A DNA stretch of 64,000 bases from Devosia sp. (GCF_025809055.1 NZ_CP075529.1:2083501-2147500); one strand, 5' to 3'. Shown: positions 22,698 through 31,881, numbered from the stretch's first letter. Translations and numbers: made by a program. Notes: generated from the sequence alone by a model not told the origin.

Positions 22698-23506
22698 GCA
22701 TGTCTCCCGAAGCGGCCGACGACTTCGACGGCATAGGTGGCTGAATAGTCGGTGGGGTCGCTGTAAGTGGGCGGGTCGGTGCCGTCCCACTTGTGGCGCT
22801 GGTATTGCGGCGCGCCCGGACCAACCAGAATTCCGGTTGTTCCGCTGCTGACCTTCCGCCCCGGTGAAGACGTCGGAAACCACACCGGTTGCGCTGTCGA
22901 CCCCGACCCGCCATAGCGGTTCTGCCCGCCTTTGCTGTCGGCAAGCGACTGAGGGTTGCTGTCGCCCCAGCTTCTGAACCCGCCGCATTGCCCGGACACC
23001 GACTGATCCAGCCGCGCAACCAGATTGCCGCCGGTGATGTAAATCGACAGGCCCCGAGAAAAGCCGGTGGCCGCCTCGAGCTCCATCGAACCGCCGGCCG
23101 GCACCCAGAGATTGGCGAAAGGCGCGGCCGACAGGGTCTGGCCCAGCCAGGAATGCGATGGCCCGCTGCTGCGGTTGACCCGCACCCGGCCGAAGAACAG
23201 GTTGGCGCCACTTGGTGCGGCAGTCAGGGTGATCGTATCGACCCACTCCTGCGGCCGCGCGCCTACAGCTGCAATGCCGGTCGTGCCCCACAAGTACCGC
23301 TGATCCTCGGGGGCGAGGGAATTGAAGTCGCACTCCCAATCCCACAAATCGATCCGGCCCTTCGGAACATCGGGAAACGCCGCGTTGAAACTGTAGCTTT
23401 CCTCGCTGGGCAGGAAGCCTAGCATCGCGCCGGCGCTTATCATCGCATTGCGGCCGTCATCCCAAACCCGCATCTCGCCGCCGCCGATTTGGTAGCCCTT
23501 GCTCAT
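22694..23506 (-). CDS. Tail tip or virion protein of unknown function
   Basis: A 270-residue protein with no motif I recognise. It is Gly/Ser/Trp-rich with beta-type segments (LTAAPSGANLFFGRVRVNRS, GGSMELEAATGFSRGLSIYI, TYAVEVVGRFGRHA). It lies between two tail genes with 4-bp overlaps on both sides, so it is surely translated and is most likely a baseplate- or fibre-connecting protein. Start MSKGYQIGGGEMRVWDDG. Confidence 0.65.
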   Translation of the reverse strand: MSKGYQIGGGEMRVWDDGRNAMISAGAMLGFLPSEESYSFNAAFPDVPKGRIDLWDWECDFNSLAPEDQRYLWGTTGIAAVGARPQEWVDTITLTAAPSGANLFFGRVRVNRSSGPSHSWLGQTLSAAPFANLWVPAGGSMELEAATGFSRGLSIYITGGNLVARLDQSVSGQCGGFRSWGDSNPQSLADSKGGQNRYGGSGSTAQPVWFPTSSPGRKVSSGTTGILVGPGAPQYQRHKWDGTDPPTYSDPTDYSATYAVEVVGRFGRHA

Positions 23507-24351
23507 GGCACTTTCACCAGAACCGAGGACGAGCCGGCAAACGACCCGGCATAGGCCATGGAGGGGCCATAGGGCGCATCATTGGGCTCGCTGGACATGC
23601 GCACCTTCATGGCAAAACTGGCCGGCACGATCTCGAAAACGGACCCGTCAGGATCGACATAGCGGATAGTGCCATTGTCCCAGTCGATGGTCCGGCCCTT
23701 GGCAAAGCCAAAGGGGGTGCCGCCAGGTACGACCTGCAGGTAACGCCTGTCTGATCGAAACCTGCCGCGCGCGAGGGTCAAAATCCCAGTCACCGGGTCC
23801 CAGTGCCGGAGCACAATGCCGGACGGCGCACGCGGCTCGCGGAACACGATCACGGTATAGGTTCTGCTCGCTGCAGCCATGCTGTTGGAAGTGCGGACCG
23901 CCCATTCGCGCAGGCGGATCACGCTGCTGGTGGCGTTGGCCGCGACCTTGCGGGTGCGGCCGTCCGACAGCACCTGGACAGGTCGGCCGGGATAAATGAC
24001 GTCGCCGTCATAGATCACCATGAAGTCCGGAACGTAACCCAGCCCATGGGTGAGCAGGTCGTGGTTGGTGACGGTGGCGGGGAACTGGAGCACGCCATTG
24101 AGCCCGACTTCGCCACCCGGTCCGGATCCGGCCGCGACCGAGGCATGGCTGATCGTGACATTGGTCGGGCCGTGACTGACCTCCATGTAGTCGAGGTCGG
24201 AGTGATACTTGATCTTGTCGAGATGCGCCGCCGGGTTGATGAACGGGGCATTGCGCGATGCATAGGGGTCGTCGGCCGCGCCACCTGTTCCATTTTCATA
24301 GAACAGGGCGGCTTTCTGCAGTACGGGATGCTCCCACCAAACCAGACCCAT
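23503..24351 (-). CDS. Tail protein of unknown function
   Basis: A 282-residue protein: MGLVWWEHPVLQKAALFYEN, then a beta-rich body (NGVLQFPATVTNHDLLTHGL, GYVPDFMVIYDGDVIYPGRP, SRTYTVIVFREPRAPSGIVL) and a C-terminal FEIVPASFAMKVRMSSEPND. It touches the J-like tip gene upstream (shared base at 24351) and overlaps the next gene by 4 bp. I see no enzymatic motif; it is placed in the tail tip by context. Confidence 0.65.
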   Translation of the reverse strand: MGLVWWEHPVLQKAALFYENGTGGAADDPYASRNAPFINPAAHLDKIKYHSDLDYMEVSHGPTNVTISHASVAAGSGPGGEVGLNGVLQFPATVTNHDLLTHGLGYVPDFMVIYDGDVIYPGRPVQVLSDGRTRKVAANATSSVIRLREWAVRTSNSMAAASRTYTVIVFREPRAPSGIVLRHWDPVTGILTLARGRFRSDRRYLQVVPGGTPFGFAKGRTIDWDNGTIRYVDPDGSVFEIVPASFAMKVRMSSEPNDAPYGPSMAYAGSFAGSSSVLVKVP

Positions 24352-26957
24352 CAGCTGATCTCGCTTCTGAATTCGCCGGTGTTCAAGTCCCAGTAAGAGA
24401 GGCCGTTCACCGATCTGATGCGGCCGGTGAACACTGTATTTTCAGCGTCGATCACGACGCGGGTTTCGCCTGTGCTCTTGGCGTCGATATAGATTCCGGC
24501 GGACACAAACCCATTGCCTGTCGAAGCCCGTGCCTGCAGCGCGACGCGGGCGCTCCATCCGCTGGGGGCCGAAACGGCCGTGATTTTGAACAGGCCACCG
24601 GCGAACCGGCCATCAAAGTCCGTCTCGACGGCAATGATGGCCGTCGCAAGGGCCACAACCTCATCCGCAAGGGTGGAGACGTCACCAGTAAGCTCATCGA
24701 TCTCTCCACCCTGCGTCGTTACGATCGAGGTCACCGAAAGCAGGCCGGATGCTGTTGCCGTCAGGCCGGTGACCGGATCGTTGATCGTCGCCTCGGCCGT
24801 GTCCATCCGGCTCGACAGGCTGCCGATCCCGCTCGAAACCGTGGTGATCTGGCTCTGAAAACTCGCCGAGGTCTGCGCAAACGTTGTGCTGAGTGCTTGG
24901 GTAAACTCCGACAACGCGCCCAGGTCGCCGGCCACCACATTGATCTGCTGCTCGAACTTCGCCTCGGTGGTCCCGAACCGGGCCGTCACTTCAGTTCGGA
25001 TCGTCTGCTGGTCCATGACCCTGTCCAGCAGCCCGTTGGCCAGCAACGCGATGGCCCGCGACCGATCCGCCTGCATCTGCTCGATCGTGCGGCTGTTTTC
25101 CTGCCGCAGCCGGTTGAGCTCGTCGGTCAGGTCATCGGGGCCAATCTGGACGTCCGCGATCGTGACGGGCATCCACGCGGAGGCGACAACTGGCCTGCCG
25201 GACGGCGTCACATACTCAAGCTGCACCTCAATCGTCTCGCCGCGCAGCGAGAACGGCACGCCAATTCGAGCAGACCCGGTTAGGAGGCCAGGTTTCGGCA
25301 CCAACGTGGTATAGTCTGGATCACCCGACGCGCCCAGCATCCGGTGTGAAACCCGAACAAAGCTAACGTCGACCTGGACCGAAGCCGAGGACCAAAAGGC
25401 ATCATAGGCCAGTTCACCTGGAACCGGAGCGACGGACGGCCCCGACACTTCCTGCGGATCCGGTCGATTGGGGCGAATGGGCGTGAAAGTCAGAGGCTTC
25501 TGATCTGTGTCCGGGTCCCAGTCATGGTCAGAAGGGTCAATTTCATGAAGGCCCAGCACCACATTGCCGAAGGGTTCAACCGTGCGGGCCGTGATCAGAA
25601 AGAACTTGGCCGAGTAGCCGAACCGCTCGGAACTCCAGGCCAGCACCTGCAGAGGGCGGAACTGCGCGAACTCAGGCGGCAATGCGACGACATGGCGGCG
25701 AAACCGCCGACCTTCCTCAACCACAGCCTTTAGAATGCGCTGAGCCTGGGTGCCGGAAAATGTCGTATCGAGGCTGAGACCTTCGATGTTCTCCCGGCCG
25801 TCATCCTCGGTGACAAGATCGCTGCGAATATAGGGCGCGGTCTCTTTGTCTTCCCAGGACTGCTCCGGCTCACGATACGTGGCAGTCGCGCCGTTGATTA
25901 CCTCATCGAGGTTTGGGAATGGGATCGTCCCAAGCGAATTGGTTGCCAGGACATCAGCGTCAGAAAAGGCACCATCAGCAGTGTTCGGCACACCGACTAA
26001 CGGAAAAACCGTTCCATCTGCCAGGTGGGCAATTCGCCCGTTACAGCCGACCAGAAATTCGCGGATGACATCGGCCGGACGCTCATTGAGGGCTATCAAC
26101 CGCCCTGCGCGAAACTGCTTCTCGGTCCCGCCGTCCTTGAGGTTGATGGCAAGATCGCAGGCGTCCATTGCTGCGGCCCAGGCATCATAGGGCAGTTCGG
26201 ACGCGCTTTTCTTGCCACCCCACACATGAGCGCCATTGTAATAGATGCCGCGCTCGATGTTGTAGATCATGACCATGTTGTTGTCGGAGAAGGCCCATGT
26301 GGCCTGCTCTTCTGGCGTCGGGATGGCGCCGGCCCAACGCTGCGGACCAGACCCGCCCTTGGTGCTGTCCTTCCGAGGGTCATAGAGCTTGATGCCCTGG
26401 AACTCTCCGACCACCTCCGGGAAGCCGGTCCAGACAGTGTCGCTCCAGAGAGCCGTGGTGATCAGGTAGGGAACGCCGACACCGATCATGTCGGACGCCC
26501 ATTCCCGATCTTCGTCGCCGCCGAATTTGTCAATCAGGTAGGTGTCGGCATCGGTTTGGGTGCCCTCGAAGAACTTTTCCCAGAAGTGCGGAACACCTTC
26601 GTCACCATCGATCTCGATCGGGAAACCCTGGGCAACTGCGCCAGCACTAGGGTTGTCCCTGCGAACGCCGTTCACAAAGCGGCCGATCATTCCAGTGATG
26701 GGCAGATCACCGAATGACCGCACGTCGGTGACATAGGCGTTGGGAACGCCGTCGACGTCGCCCCAGCTATTCCGGTATTCGAGCTTGCCGGCCTCGGCCA
26801 CAGTGCCAATCAGGAAGTATTGCGGCACCTTGCCGCCGATCATCACCGAGCCGCGCGTGCCGCCGGTCTTGTCCTGTGGTTTGGCAAATGCTTGCTGCAA
26901 CAGCGAAGACGCCAGCGACAAGACGACGCCGACGATGATCTGAATGATGAAGTTCAA
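24351..26957 (-). CDS. Central tail-tip / host-specificity protein (gpJ-like) with helical C-terminal region
   Basis: An 868-residue protein, the largest in the prophage. It begins with a TM-like segment (IIQIIVGVVLSLASSLLQQA), as in many phage tip proteins, followed by tip-type domains (YFLIGTVAEAGKLEYRNSWG, VLAWSSERFGYSAKFFLITA). It ends with a coiled-coil region (RTIEQMQADRSRAIALLANG, STTFAQTSASFQSQITTVSS) and a C-terminal DUF1983-like part (GLFKITAVSAPSGWSARVAL, FTGRIRSVNGLSYWDLNTGE). The role is host recognition and DNA release at the tail tip. Two base pairs separate it from the upstream gene. Confidence 0.8.
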   Translation of the reverse strand: MNFIIQIIVGVVLSLASSLLQQAFAKPQDKTGGTRGSVMIGGKVPQYFLIGTVAEAGKLEYRNSWGDVDGVPNAYVTDVRSFGDLPITGMIGRFVNGVRRDNPSAGAVAQGFPIEIDGDEGVPHFWEKFFEGTQTDADTYLIDKFGGDEDREWASDMIGVGVPYLITTALWSDTVWTGFPEVVGEFQGIKLYDPRKDSTKGGSGPQRWAGAIPTPEEQATWAFSDNNMVMIYNIERGIYYNGAHVWGGKKSASELPYDAWAAAMDACDLAINLKDGGTEKQFRAGRLIALNERPADVIREFLVGCNGRIAHLADGTVFPLVGVPNTADGAFSDADVLATNSLGTIPFPNLDEVINGATATYREPEQSWEDKETAPYIRSDLVTEDDGRENIEGLSLDTTFSGTQAQRILKAVVEEGRRFRRHVVALPPEFAQFRPLQVLAWSSERFGYSAKFFLITARTVEPFGNVVLGLHEIDPSDHDWDPDTDQKPLTFTPIRPNRPDPQEVSGPSVAPVPGELAYDAFWSSASVQVDVSFVRVSHRMLGASGDPDYTTLVPKPGLLTGSARIGVPFSLRGETIEVQLEYVTPSGRPVVASAWMPVTIADVQIGPDDLTDELNRLRQENSRTIEQMQADRSRAIALLANGLLDRVMDQQTIRTEVTARFGTTEAKFEQQINVVAGDLGALSEFTQALSTTFAQTSASFQSQITTVSSGIGSLSSRMDTAEATINDPVTGLTATASGLLSVTSIVTTQGGEIDELTGDVSTLADEVVALATAIIAVETDFDGRFAGGLFKITAVSAPSGWSARVALQARASTGNGFVSAGIYIDAKSTGETRVVIDAENTVFTGRIRSVNGLSYWDLNTGEFRSEIS

Positions 26958-26959
26958 CG

Positions 26960-27631
26960 TCAGTGCCCCCCGGATCGAGTTCCGGTCTTGGTCGTGGCCT
27001 TTTCAGCTTCGGCTTCCTTGTGCTGACCCCACCAAGTCTGAATTTGACCTGCGGTGTCGCCGTATCGCCGGAACCGGTCGCCATCGCGCCGCTTCTGCTG
27101 TTCGTCGGATTCCATCGCGGGATTGGTTTTGGTCAGGTCGATGGCGCTGCTGATGCAGTCGAGGGACAGAGCACCCTCGCCGCCTGCTGCGGCGTCATCG
27201 ATCGATGCGCCATCCACCCGGCCGGCGAACATCAGAGTCGGCGTCGACACCAGGTTCCACGTCGCGGGGTCTAAGAACGCGCGGTGCATCTCGACGCGGG
27301 CCACGCGGACGTTATTGCCAAACACCATGTCCAGCGGGCCACCTGCGGCTTCGCTGATATGGTCGAGGCCGATCGTGATGGACCGCGCCTCGACCCCGAT
27401 TGCATCCACGATGGGCGGAATGTCGAGCAGTGTACCGCCGCCGACCGCGTTACGGCTGACAGGTGTGGTCTCGCCGGCCGGCACCAGATTAACGGCGATA
27501 TTGTCCTCGCCCGTCCAATAGACCCACTCATCCGCCGCACCGCCAAGGGTCCGCCCCTTCACGGTTAGGATCTCGCGCATGACGAGTGACCCGCTCCCTA
27601 AAGCGGTGACCGTAGCAACATCGTAGGACAT
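26960..27631 (-). CDS. Distal tail protein of unknown function
   Basis: A 223-residue protein (MSYDVATVTALGSGSLVMRE) with beta-rich segments (DEWVYWTGEDNIAVNLVPAG, EARSITIGLDHISEAAGG, STPTLMFAGRVDGASIDDAA) and a basic C-terminus (DEQQKRRDGDRFRRYGDTAG). The FAGRVDG segment and the gene's place before the gpJ-like gene resemble the distal-tail or hub proteins of siphoviruses (DUF2163-like). It is 2 bp from the next gene. Exact family not resolved. Confidence 0.6.
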   Translation of the reverse strand: MSYDVATVTALGSGSLVMREILTVKGRTLGGAADEWVYWTGEDNIAVNLVPAGETTPVSRNAVGGGTLLDIPPIVDAIGVEARSITIGLDHISEAAGGPLDMVFGNNVRVARVEMHRAFLDPATWNLVSTPTLMFAGRVDGASIDDAAAGGEGALSLDCISSAIDLTKTNPAMESDEQQKRRDGDRFRRYGDTAGQIQTWWGQHKEAEAEKATTKTGTRSGGH

Positions 27632-27634
27632 GGT

Positions 27635-28282
27635 TTACCTGGAGTAGGTTTGCTCGGCCGAGAACTGGATGGCGCTAAAGTTCAAATCAGCGGCGAGTGG
27701 CATCGCGCTGTTCGGGACGATGCGGAATTTGCCAGGCGGCTTGGCTACGGTAATTGAGGTTCCACTCGTAATCGATGACGGCAGGGGTGGTGTCAGTTCA
27801 ACCGATACGACCGCACCCGCCGGGCCGGCGATGCGATGTTCTGCAAACTGCCCAAGATAATATCGGCTGCTATCGAACACACAGCTGAACCAGGTTCCGA
27901 CGGGGATCACATAGCCAGGCGGAAATCCTGAGAACGATGCGTGCAGTCGATCCGATATCACATTGATGCTCGGCAATGTCGCGCCAATAATTTCGCCACG
28001 CGGATCGCTAGCAGGGAAAGGTAGGCGAGTTGGGTACAGCAGAATAGTTTTTAGCCCACCGCCCCGGCTATTGATCAAGGCCATAACGCCTTCGGCCTCG
28101 GCATGACGCAGTGGAACGATGCTGACTTCGGCCCGCCAAAGGCTTGGGGCACGGTCTGCATACAACCGATCGGCCCCACCACTAATCGAACTCTGTTGAT
28201 GCCAGACCGAGGTGAGCTGAACGTCCTTGACGCGCAATTGGTCGGCAAATTCTGCGCCAGACAATGGGTTTTCGAGTGGCAT
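27635..28282 (-). CDS. Distal tail protein of unknown function
   Basis: A 215-residue protein (MPLENPLSGAEFADQLRVKD) with the strands TSVWHQQSSISGGADRLYAD, APSLWRAEVSIVPLRHAEAE, FSGFPPGYVIPVGTWFSCVF and a C-terminal FSAIQFSAEQTYSR. The repeated beta segments and placement directly after the tape measure gene fit a distal tail (Dit-type) protein that starts the tail hub. Its start shares a base with the tape-measure stop. Confidence 0.6.
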   Translation of the reverse strand: MPLENPLSGAEFADQLRVKDVQLTSVWHQQSSISGGADRLYADRAPSLWRAEVSIVPLRHAEAEGVMALINSRGGGLKTILLYPTRLPFPASDPRGEIIGATLPSINVISDRLHASFSGFPPGYVIPVGTWFSCVFDSSRYYLGQFAEHRIAGPAGAVVSVELTPPLPSSITSGTSITVAKPPGKFRIVPNSAMPLAADLNFSAIQFSAEQTYSR

Positions 28283-30186
28283 TACGAAGCCCTGCGAAGG
28301 GTGTTGCGCTGGTAGCGCTCGATCGCGTCCGGCAGTTGGCGCCGCAGTTCCTGTGTGATCTCACGAGCAATAGCCGGAGCAGCGTCAGCCTTAGCTCCCG
28401 CCTGCACGTTGATCTGGTTCGTGATGTAGATGTCGCCGACCCCGGGTTGAGGTGCCGCCATCGCCAGCGACGGCCTATTGGGAATGACCTCGGCACCCTG
28501 CGGCAGGCGCAACAGTTCCGGCCCATCCTCGCCGACCCAGGATAGGCCCGCCCGCGCCACGGTACCACCATCGGCCATCCCAGGAATGCCGAAAATGCCA
28601 GGGCGCCCGAACCCGCCGGGAACGCCCCAACCGCCTCCGAGGCCGCCACCCAAAGCACCGAAGATCATGTCGAAAATGCCATCCATGGCCATGCTGAGGG
28701 CCCGGTCGGCTATCTTGTCCAGGGCCCTGGTGCCGGCCTCGCCAAACGCCGTCCAGAAATCCTTGCCCTCGCGCAGGGCCCCGCTCAACGACAACACGAA
28801 GTCGCTGACCGTCGCCTTGTAGAACTTCATCTGCTCTTCGAGCTGTTTCTGGGCTTCCTGCTGCTCATTGATCGCGGTGACCAGGGCGATGATCCGTGCG
28901 CGCTCTTCGTCCGTCGCCGCCGCACCGGCCTGCCGCAGGGCGTTCGAAACCGCCTTCTGTTCATTGGTCACGCCGAGCAGGGACTGTTCGTGCTCGAGCT
29001 GGGCAATCAGCGCCGCTACGGCATCGCGTTCCTTGAGAATATCGTCGGCGGCTTTGCCACCTGCCCGCTCGCCTGCCCGAATGTCGGCGAGTTCCTTTTC
29101 ACGGGCCACTCTCTGCTCGGCGAGTGAAAGAACCTGACTTTCTGTCAGCACCACATCGGACGATTTGGCCTCGGCACGGACCCGCTCGATTTCGCGCTCC
29201 ATTGTCAATTGCTCGGAGGTCAGGGATAGCAGTCGCTCCTGCTCCGCCAAAAAGCCCTGCTGGTCATAATAGACCTTTGGATCAGGGCCCTGCATCAGCA
29301 GCGCATCGCGCTCGGATCGAAGCGTCGAGGCCTCCGCTGAGGCTGCTGCAAGAATAGGTATTAGCGCCTCGAGAATGCCTTTAAAGTCGCGAAGGCTCGG
29401 AACGGTTTCCGAGCCGGTCGTGCCCGCCAGGAGCGTCATGACTGCGTCCAGTTCGCCTGTTGTCGCAGTTCCGTCAGCAGCGACCGCCTCCAACGCAACA
29501 AAAGCCGCCTGCAAGGCGTCAATTTCCCCCGCAGTTCCCCCAAACGCCTGGATATCGATGCGAGCAGCAGCCAGTTCGACACGCATATCGGCAACGCGTC
29601 GACGAACCTCTTCAAACGCCTTGTCCACCATGGTGTCGGTGGCTTGATTGAGGTCGGAAACCGCCGCCGCCCTATCCAATTCGTCAACGTAGGCCTTGAG
29701 GCTCGGAACCGCGTCGCCCCAATTCTCCGCGACGCGGCGGATCATGTCATTCTGCTCTTTGATCACCTCGGTTGACTGAGTGCCGTCTGTCAGCAGCGTC
29801 TGCACATATTGAAACAGCGCCGCACCGGCCGCGATCGTGCCGATAGTGACCAGCGACAACGGGTTGATCAGGCTGAGAAACGCCGTCCTGAGCGCGCCCA
29901 GGGCCTGCCCGCCCGACATGCCGGCGAAGATCTGGTTGATCTGCGTACCCTGCTGGATGGCCAGCAGCAGCGGCGATTGCCCGGATGCCAGCATGACGCC
30001 GATATCGTTGAGCTGTGCCGCCAAGTTCCCGGTGGCATAGCCGGCCGACGACATGGCGTTTGCCGCCCGGTTGCCGACGACGGTCATGGATGAGCTGACC
30101 CGCCCGGCATCGGTGACGACCTGGTCGAACACAGGCTTGGTCAGGTTCTTGGCCGTGACGGCCACGGCAAGGTTGGGCGCAACCAT
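28282..30186 (-). CDS. Tail length tape-measure protein
   Basis: About 634 residues. The N-terminal segment AAQLNDIGVMLASGQSPLLL then AIQQGTQINQIFAGMSGGQA is a well-known tape-measure motif of lambda-like siphoviruses. A hydrophobic stretch (LINPLSLVTIGTIAAGAALF) and long helical regions rich in Glu, Lys and Gln follow (SLTSEQLTMEREIERVRAEA, RVAREKELADIRAGERAGGK). It sets tail length. I chose ATG at 30186 (MVAPNLAVAV) with AAGG 10 bases upstream; TTG at 30192 is possible. It overlaps the end of the frameshifted chaperone extension. Confidence 0.9.
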   Translation of the reverse strand: MVAPNLAVAVTAKNLTKPVFDQVVTDAGRVSSSMTVVGNRAANAMSSAGYATGNLAAQLNDIGVMLASGQSPLLLAIQQGTQINQIFAGMSGGQALGALRTAFLSLINPLSLVTIGTIAAGAALFQYVQTLLTDGTQSTEVIKEQNDMIRRVAENWGDAVPSLKAYVDELDRAAAVSDLNQATDTMVDKAFEEVRRRVADMRVELAAARIDIQAFGGTAGEIDALQAAFVALEAVAADGTATTGELDAVMTLLAGTTGSETVPSLRDFKGILEALIPILAAASAEASTLRSERDALLMQGPDPKVYYDQQGFLAEQERLLSLTSEQLTMEREIERVRAEAKSSDVVLTESQVLSLAEQRVAREKELADIRAGERAGGKAADDILKERDAVAALIAQLEHEQSLLGVTNEQKAVSNALRQAGAAATDEERARIIALVTAINEQQEAQKQLEEQMKFYKATVSDFVLSLSGALREGKDFWTAFGEAGTRALDKIADRALSMAMDGIFDMIFGALGGGLGGGWGVPGGFGRPGIFGIPGMADGGTVARAGLSWVGEDGPELLRLPQGAEVIPNRPSLAMAAPQPGVGDIYITNQINVQAGAKADAAPAIAREITQELRRQLPDAIERYQRNTLRRAS

Positions 30187-30188
30187 TC

Positions 30189-30334
30189 TCAATGCACCTT
30201 ATCGGACTTCATTTGCAGGAAGGCGGTGAAGTGGTCGTAATCGGCGAGGGTGAAGCCCTCGCGGATTTCCTTGGGGGTCTTGTGCAGCCGATCCGCCAGC
30301 CAATAGATGTCGGCGAGCTGGGGATCGGCCTCTA
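30189..30334 (-). CDS. Tail-chaperone T extension, reached by -1 frameshift
   Basis: A 48-codon frame without its own start: LEADPQLADIYWLADRLHKT then PKEIREGFTLADYDHFTAFL, ending at TGA 30189-30191. It is -1 relative to the chaperone frame and joins it at the slippery heptamer GGGAAAC (30335-30341). The product would be a 163-residue fusion analogous to lambda gpGT, with the extension binding the tape measure. The gap between chaperone and tape measure is fully occupied by this frame. Confidence 0.8.
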
Positions 30335-30679
30335 GTTTCCCCTTGCTTCCTCGATGCTGACGCGGCCCATCATCTGGATGGCAATGGATTGCAGCACATC
30401 CGGCGCCGCGTTCTCGCGCAGCCAGGGAACGTCGGCCGTGCGGAACAGCCGTTTGCCGTCCGCGTCCGTCGCCTTGAGCGCCACCAGATAGGGCGCGATA
30501 TTGTTCAGTGCGCCCGATTTCGCCATGTCATTGACGGTCGACATATCGTCGAGGGTGACCATTCTGTAGTGGATGACCAGCGGCGTCTTGCCCTCATCCA
30601 TCGACCATTCCGGAACCTCAAGCCGGCGCTGCAAGTCCGGCTGGGCATGATCGCGAATTTTGTCCAGCAACGTGCTCAT
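30332..30679 (-). CDS. Tail assembly chaperone (gpG-like) with programmed -1 frameshift site
   Basis: A 115-residue helical protein (MSTLLDKIRDHAQPDLQRRL, KTPLVIHYRMVTLDDMSTVN, IAIQMMGRVSIEEARGN) between the tail tube and the tape measure, where siphoviruses encode the G/GT chaperones. The last codons read AGG GGA AAC TAG, containing the canonical slippery heptamer G GGA AAC. A -1 slip enters the 48-codon extension described separately. Start at 30679 overlaps the tail-tube stop by 4 bp. Confidence 0.85.
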   Translation of the reverse strand: MSTLLDKIRDHAQPDLQRRLEVPEWSMDEGKTPLVIHYRMVTLDDMSTVNDMAKSGALNNIAPYLVALKATDADGKRLFRTADVPWLRENAAPDVLQSIAIQMMGRVSIEEARGN

Positions 30680-31074
30680 GCCGAATGCGTCCCGCGCGTC
30701 AGGCCGCCCGTGCCCTGGAAGTTGGCCTCGAACGTGACGATCGAGCCGTTATCGCTGGTGATCGTCACGCCGGAAACGATGATGTCGCCGGTCAGTTTCG
30801 CCAGGCCGTTCGCGGTGCCAATCGGGCTGCCCTCGAAGGCGAGCGCTGCGCCTTCAACCACCGCTGCCTGGCCATTGGTATCGCTGGGATCGTACCAGCC
30901 CCGCATCGAGCCGGAAAAGTCCGGCAGTTCGTCGCTCTTGTGCGTCCGGGCAGCATCGCCCTGGGCCGTGTCGTCCAGCATCCCGATCGTCGTCTGGATG
31001 GTGAAGCCGGTCAATTCGGCAACCGCATAGGTCGCCACTTTGAGCACCCCGGCATTGCCACGATAGGTGGTCAT
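30676..31074 (-). CDS. Major tail tube protein
   Basis: A 132-residue beta-rich protein: VLKVATYAVAELTGFTIQTT, IGMLDDTAQGDAARTHKSDE, DFSGSMRGWYDPSDTNGQA and TSDNGSIVTFEANFQGTGGL. The small tube fold, with the C-terminal SIVTFEANFQGTG strand, and position directly before the chaperone gene identify it as the tail tube subunit. A hairpin with a T-run lies between it and the previous gene. The ATG at 31074 is preceded by AGGAAG. Confidence 0.85.
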   Translation of the reverse strand: MTTYRGNAGVLKVATYAVAELTGFTIQTTIGMLDDTAQGDAARTHKSDELPDFSGSMRGWYDPSDTNGQAAVVEGAALAFEGSPIGTANGLAKLTGDIIVSGVTITSDNGSIVTFEANFQGTGGLTRGTHSA

Positions 31075-31101
31075 GGTTTCTTCCTTTCAGGTCAAAGAAA
31101 A

Positions 31102-31117
31102 ACCCGCCGGAGCGGGT
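31102..31117 (-). terminator. Intra-operon hairpin before the tail tube gene
   Basis: ACCCGC, loop CGGA, GCGGGT, followed on the minus strand by TTTTTCTTT. It sits between the tail-terminator-like gene and the tail tube gene inside the leftward operon. It may attenuate transcription from upstream or stabilise the 5' end of the tail-tube mRNA. It is nearly identical in sequence to the hairpin at 20316-20333. Confidence 0.6.
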
Positions 31118-31124
31118 CATTGGG

Positions 31125-31574
31125 CTAGACGATGGCGGTAGGGTCGCCCTGCCGCGTCCGGTATTGCACCGGAAAGAGAATGCGGATGATGCCGATCCGG
31201 CGATCGGCGCCTTGCGACGTATCCGCAATTTCCATTTGCGTGCGCGGCGTCCCGATATTGCAGAGCAACCTATCGAGCGCCGGCGTTTCGGCATAGATCG
31301 CCGTTTCGACCTCGGCGGCGATGCCATCGAGCACGTCGAACAGGGTATCTCCGGCAAATGCCCGGCCCTCGATCACCAGGTCCCCGGTTCGCAGGATCGT
31401 ACCCGCCGCATCCCAATCGGAATTCTCATCGAGCAGAAAGACATTGAGGCAGGGAAGGCGATGCTCATCGATCGGCTTAACCCGCGCATTGAACACATTG
31501 GCGCCCGTCGTCACGAGACCAGTAAGATCGGACACCGCCGCCTGGCGCACCTGTTTTCTGGCATGGTCAGGCAT
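31125..31574 (-). CDS. Probable tail terminator / minor tail protein
   Basis: A 149-residue protein (MPDHARKQVRQAAVSDLTGL) with the segments PIDEHRLPCLNVFLLDENSD, GDLVIEGRAFAGDTLFDVLD and GIAAEVETAIYAETPALDRL. This matches the general layout of lambda gpU/HK97 gp10-type tail terminator proteins, and the gene is in the expected place between the head-tail joining gene and the tail tube gene. The ATG at 31574 is preferred over 31646 and overlaps the upstream stop by 8 bp. Confidence 0.6.
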   Translation of the reverse strand: MPDHARKQVRQAAVSDLTGLVTTGANVFNARVKPIDEHRLPCLNVFLLDENSDWDAAGTILRTGDLVIEGRAFAGDTLFDVLDGIAAEVETAIYAETPALDRLLCNIGTPRTQMEIADTSQGADRRIGIIRILFPVQYRTRQGDPTAIV

Positions 31575-31881
31575 CGGACAACTCCAGCCGCACAAGCACC
31601 AGGCCGGTCCCGTCGGGCTCGATGGACCGGACCAGATAAGCGACACCGTTGAGCGTCACAGCATCGTCCTGGTCGGCACCGCCAGGCAGGTCCGCCTCGC
31701 GAAGGATGAGCGTCGCCTCGCGCATCTGTGTGTCCGGACCATCCAGCGAGCCGACCAGCAGCGTGCCCGATTGCGACAGCACCGCAAGGGGCGCCGGGGC
31801 ACCCTGCCACGACACCACGGCCCCGAACTCGTCCGGGTTCAGAAACACCGCACGGTCAGCCTCACTCTCCACCGGCATCAT
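31567..31881 (-). CDS. Head-tail joining protein
   Basis: A 104-residue protein (MMPVESEADRAVFLNPDEFG) with beta segments (AVVSWQGAPAPLAVLSQSGT, ATLILREADLPGGADQDDAV, NGVAYLVRSIEPDGTGLVLV). The FLNPDEFGA motif near the start is typical of small head-tail joining proteins of lambda-like phages (lambda gpFII position). The start ATG at 31881 overlaps the preceding small gene by 20 bp. Confidence 0.65.
   Translation of the reverse strand: MMPVESEADRAVFLNPDEFGAVVSWQGAPAPLAVLSQSGTLLVGSLDGPDTQMREATLILREADLPGGADQDDAVTLNGVAYLVRSIEPDGTGLVLVRLELSDA

Noticed and set aside
21411..23345. 644-residue extension of the tail-fibre frame
   Set aside because: The start MSIFAANNAGTVTF at 22697 with 4-bp overlap to the previous gene is natural; upstream residues are an out-of-frame reading of the 270-residue gene.
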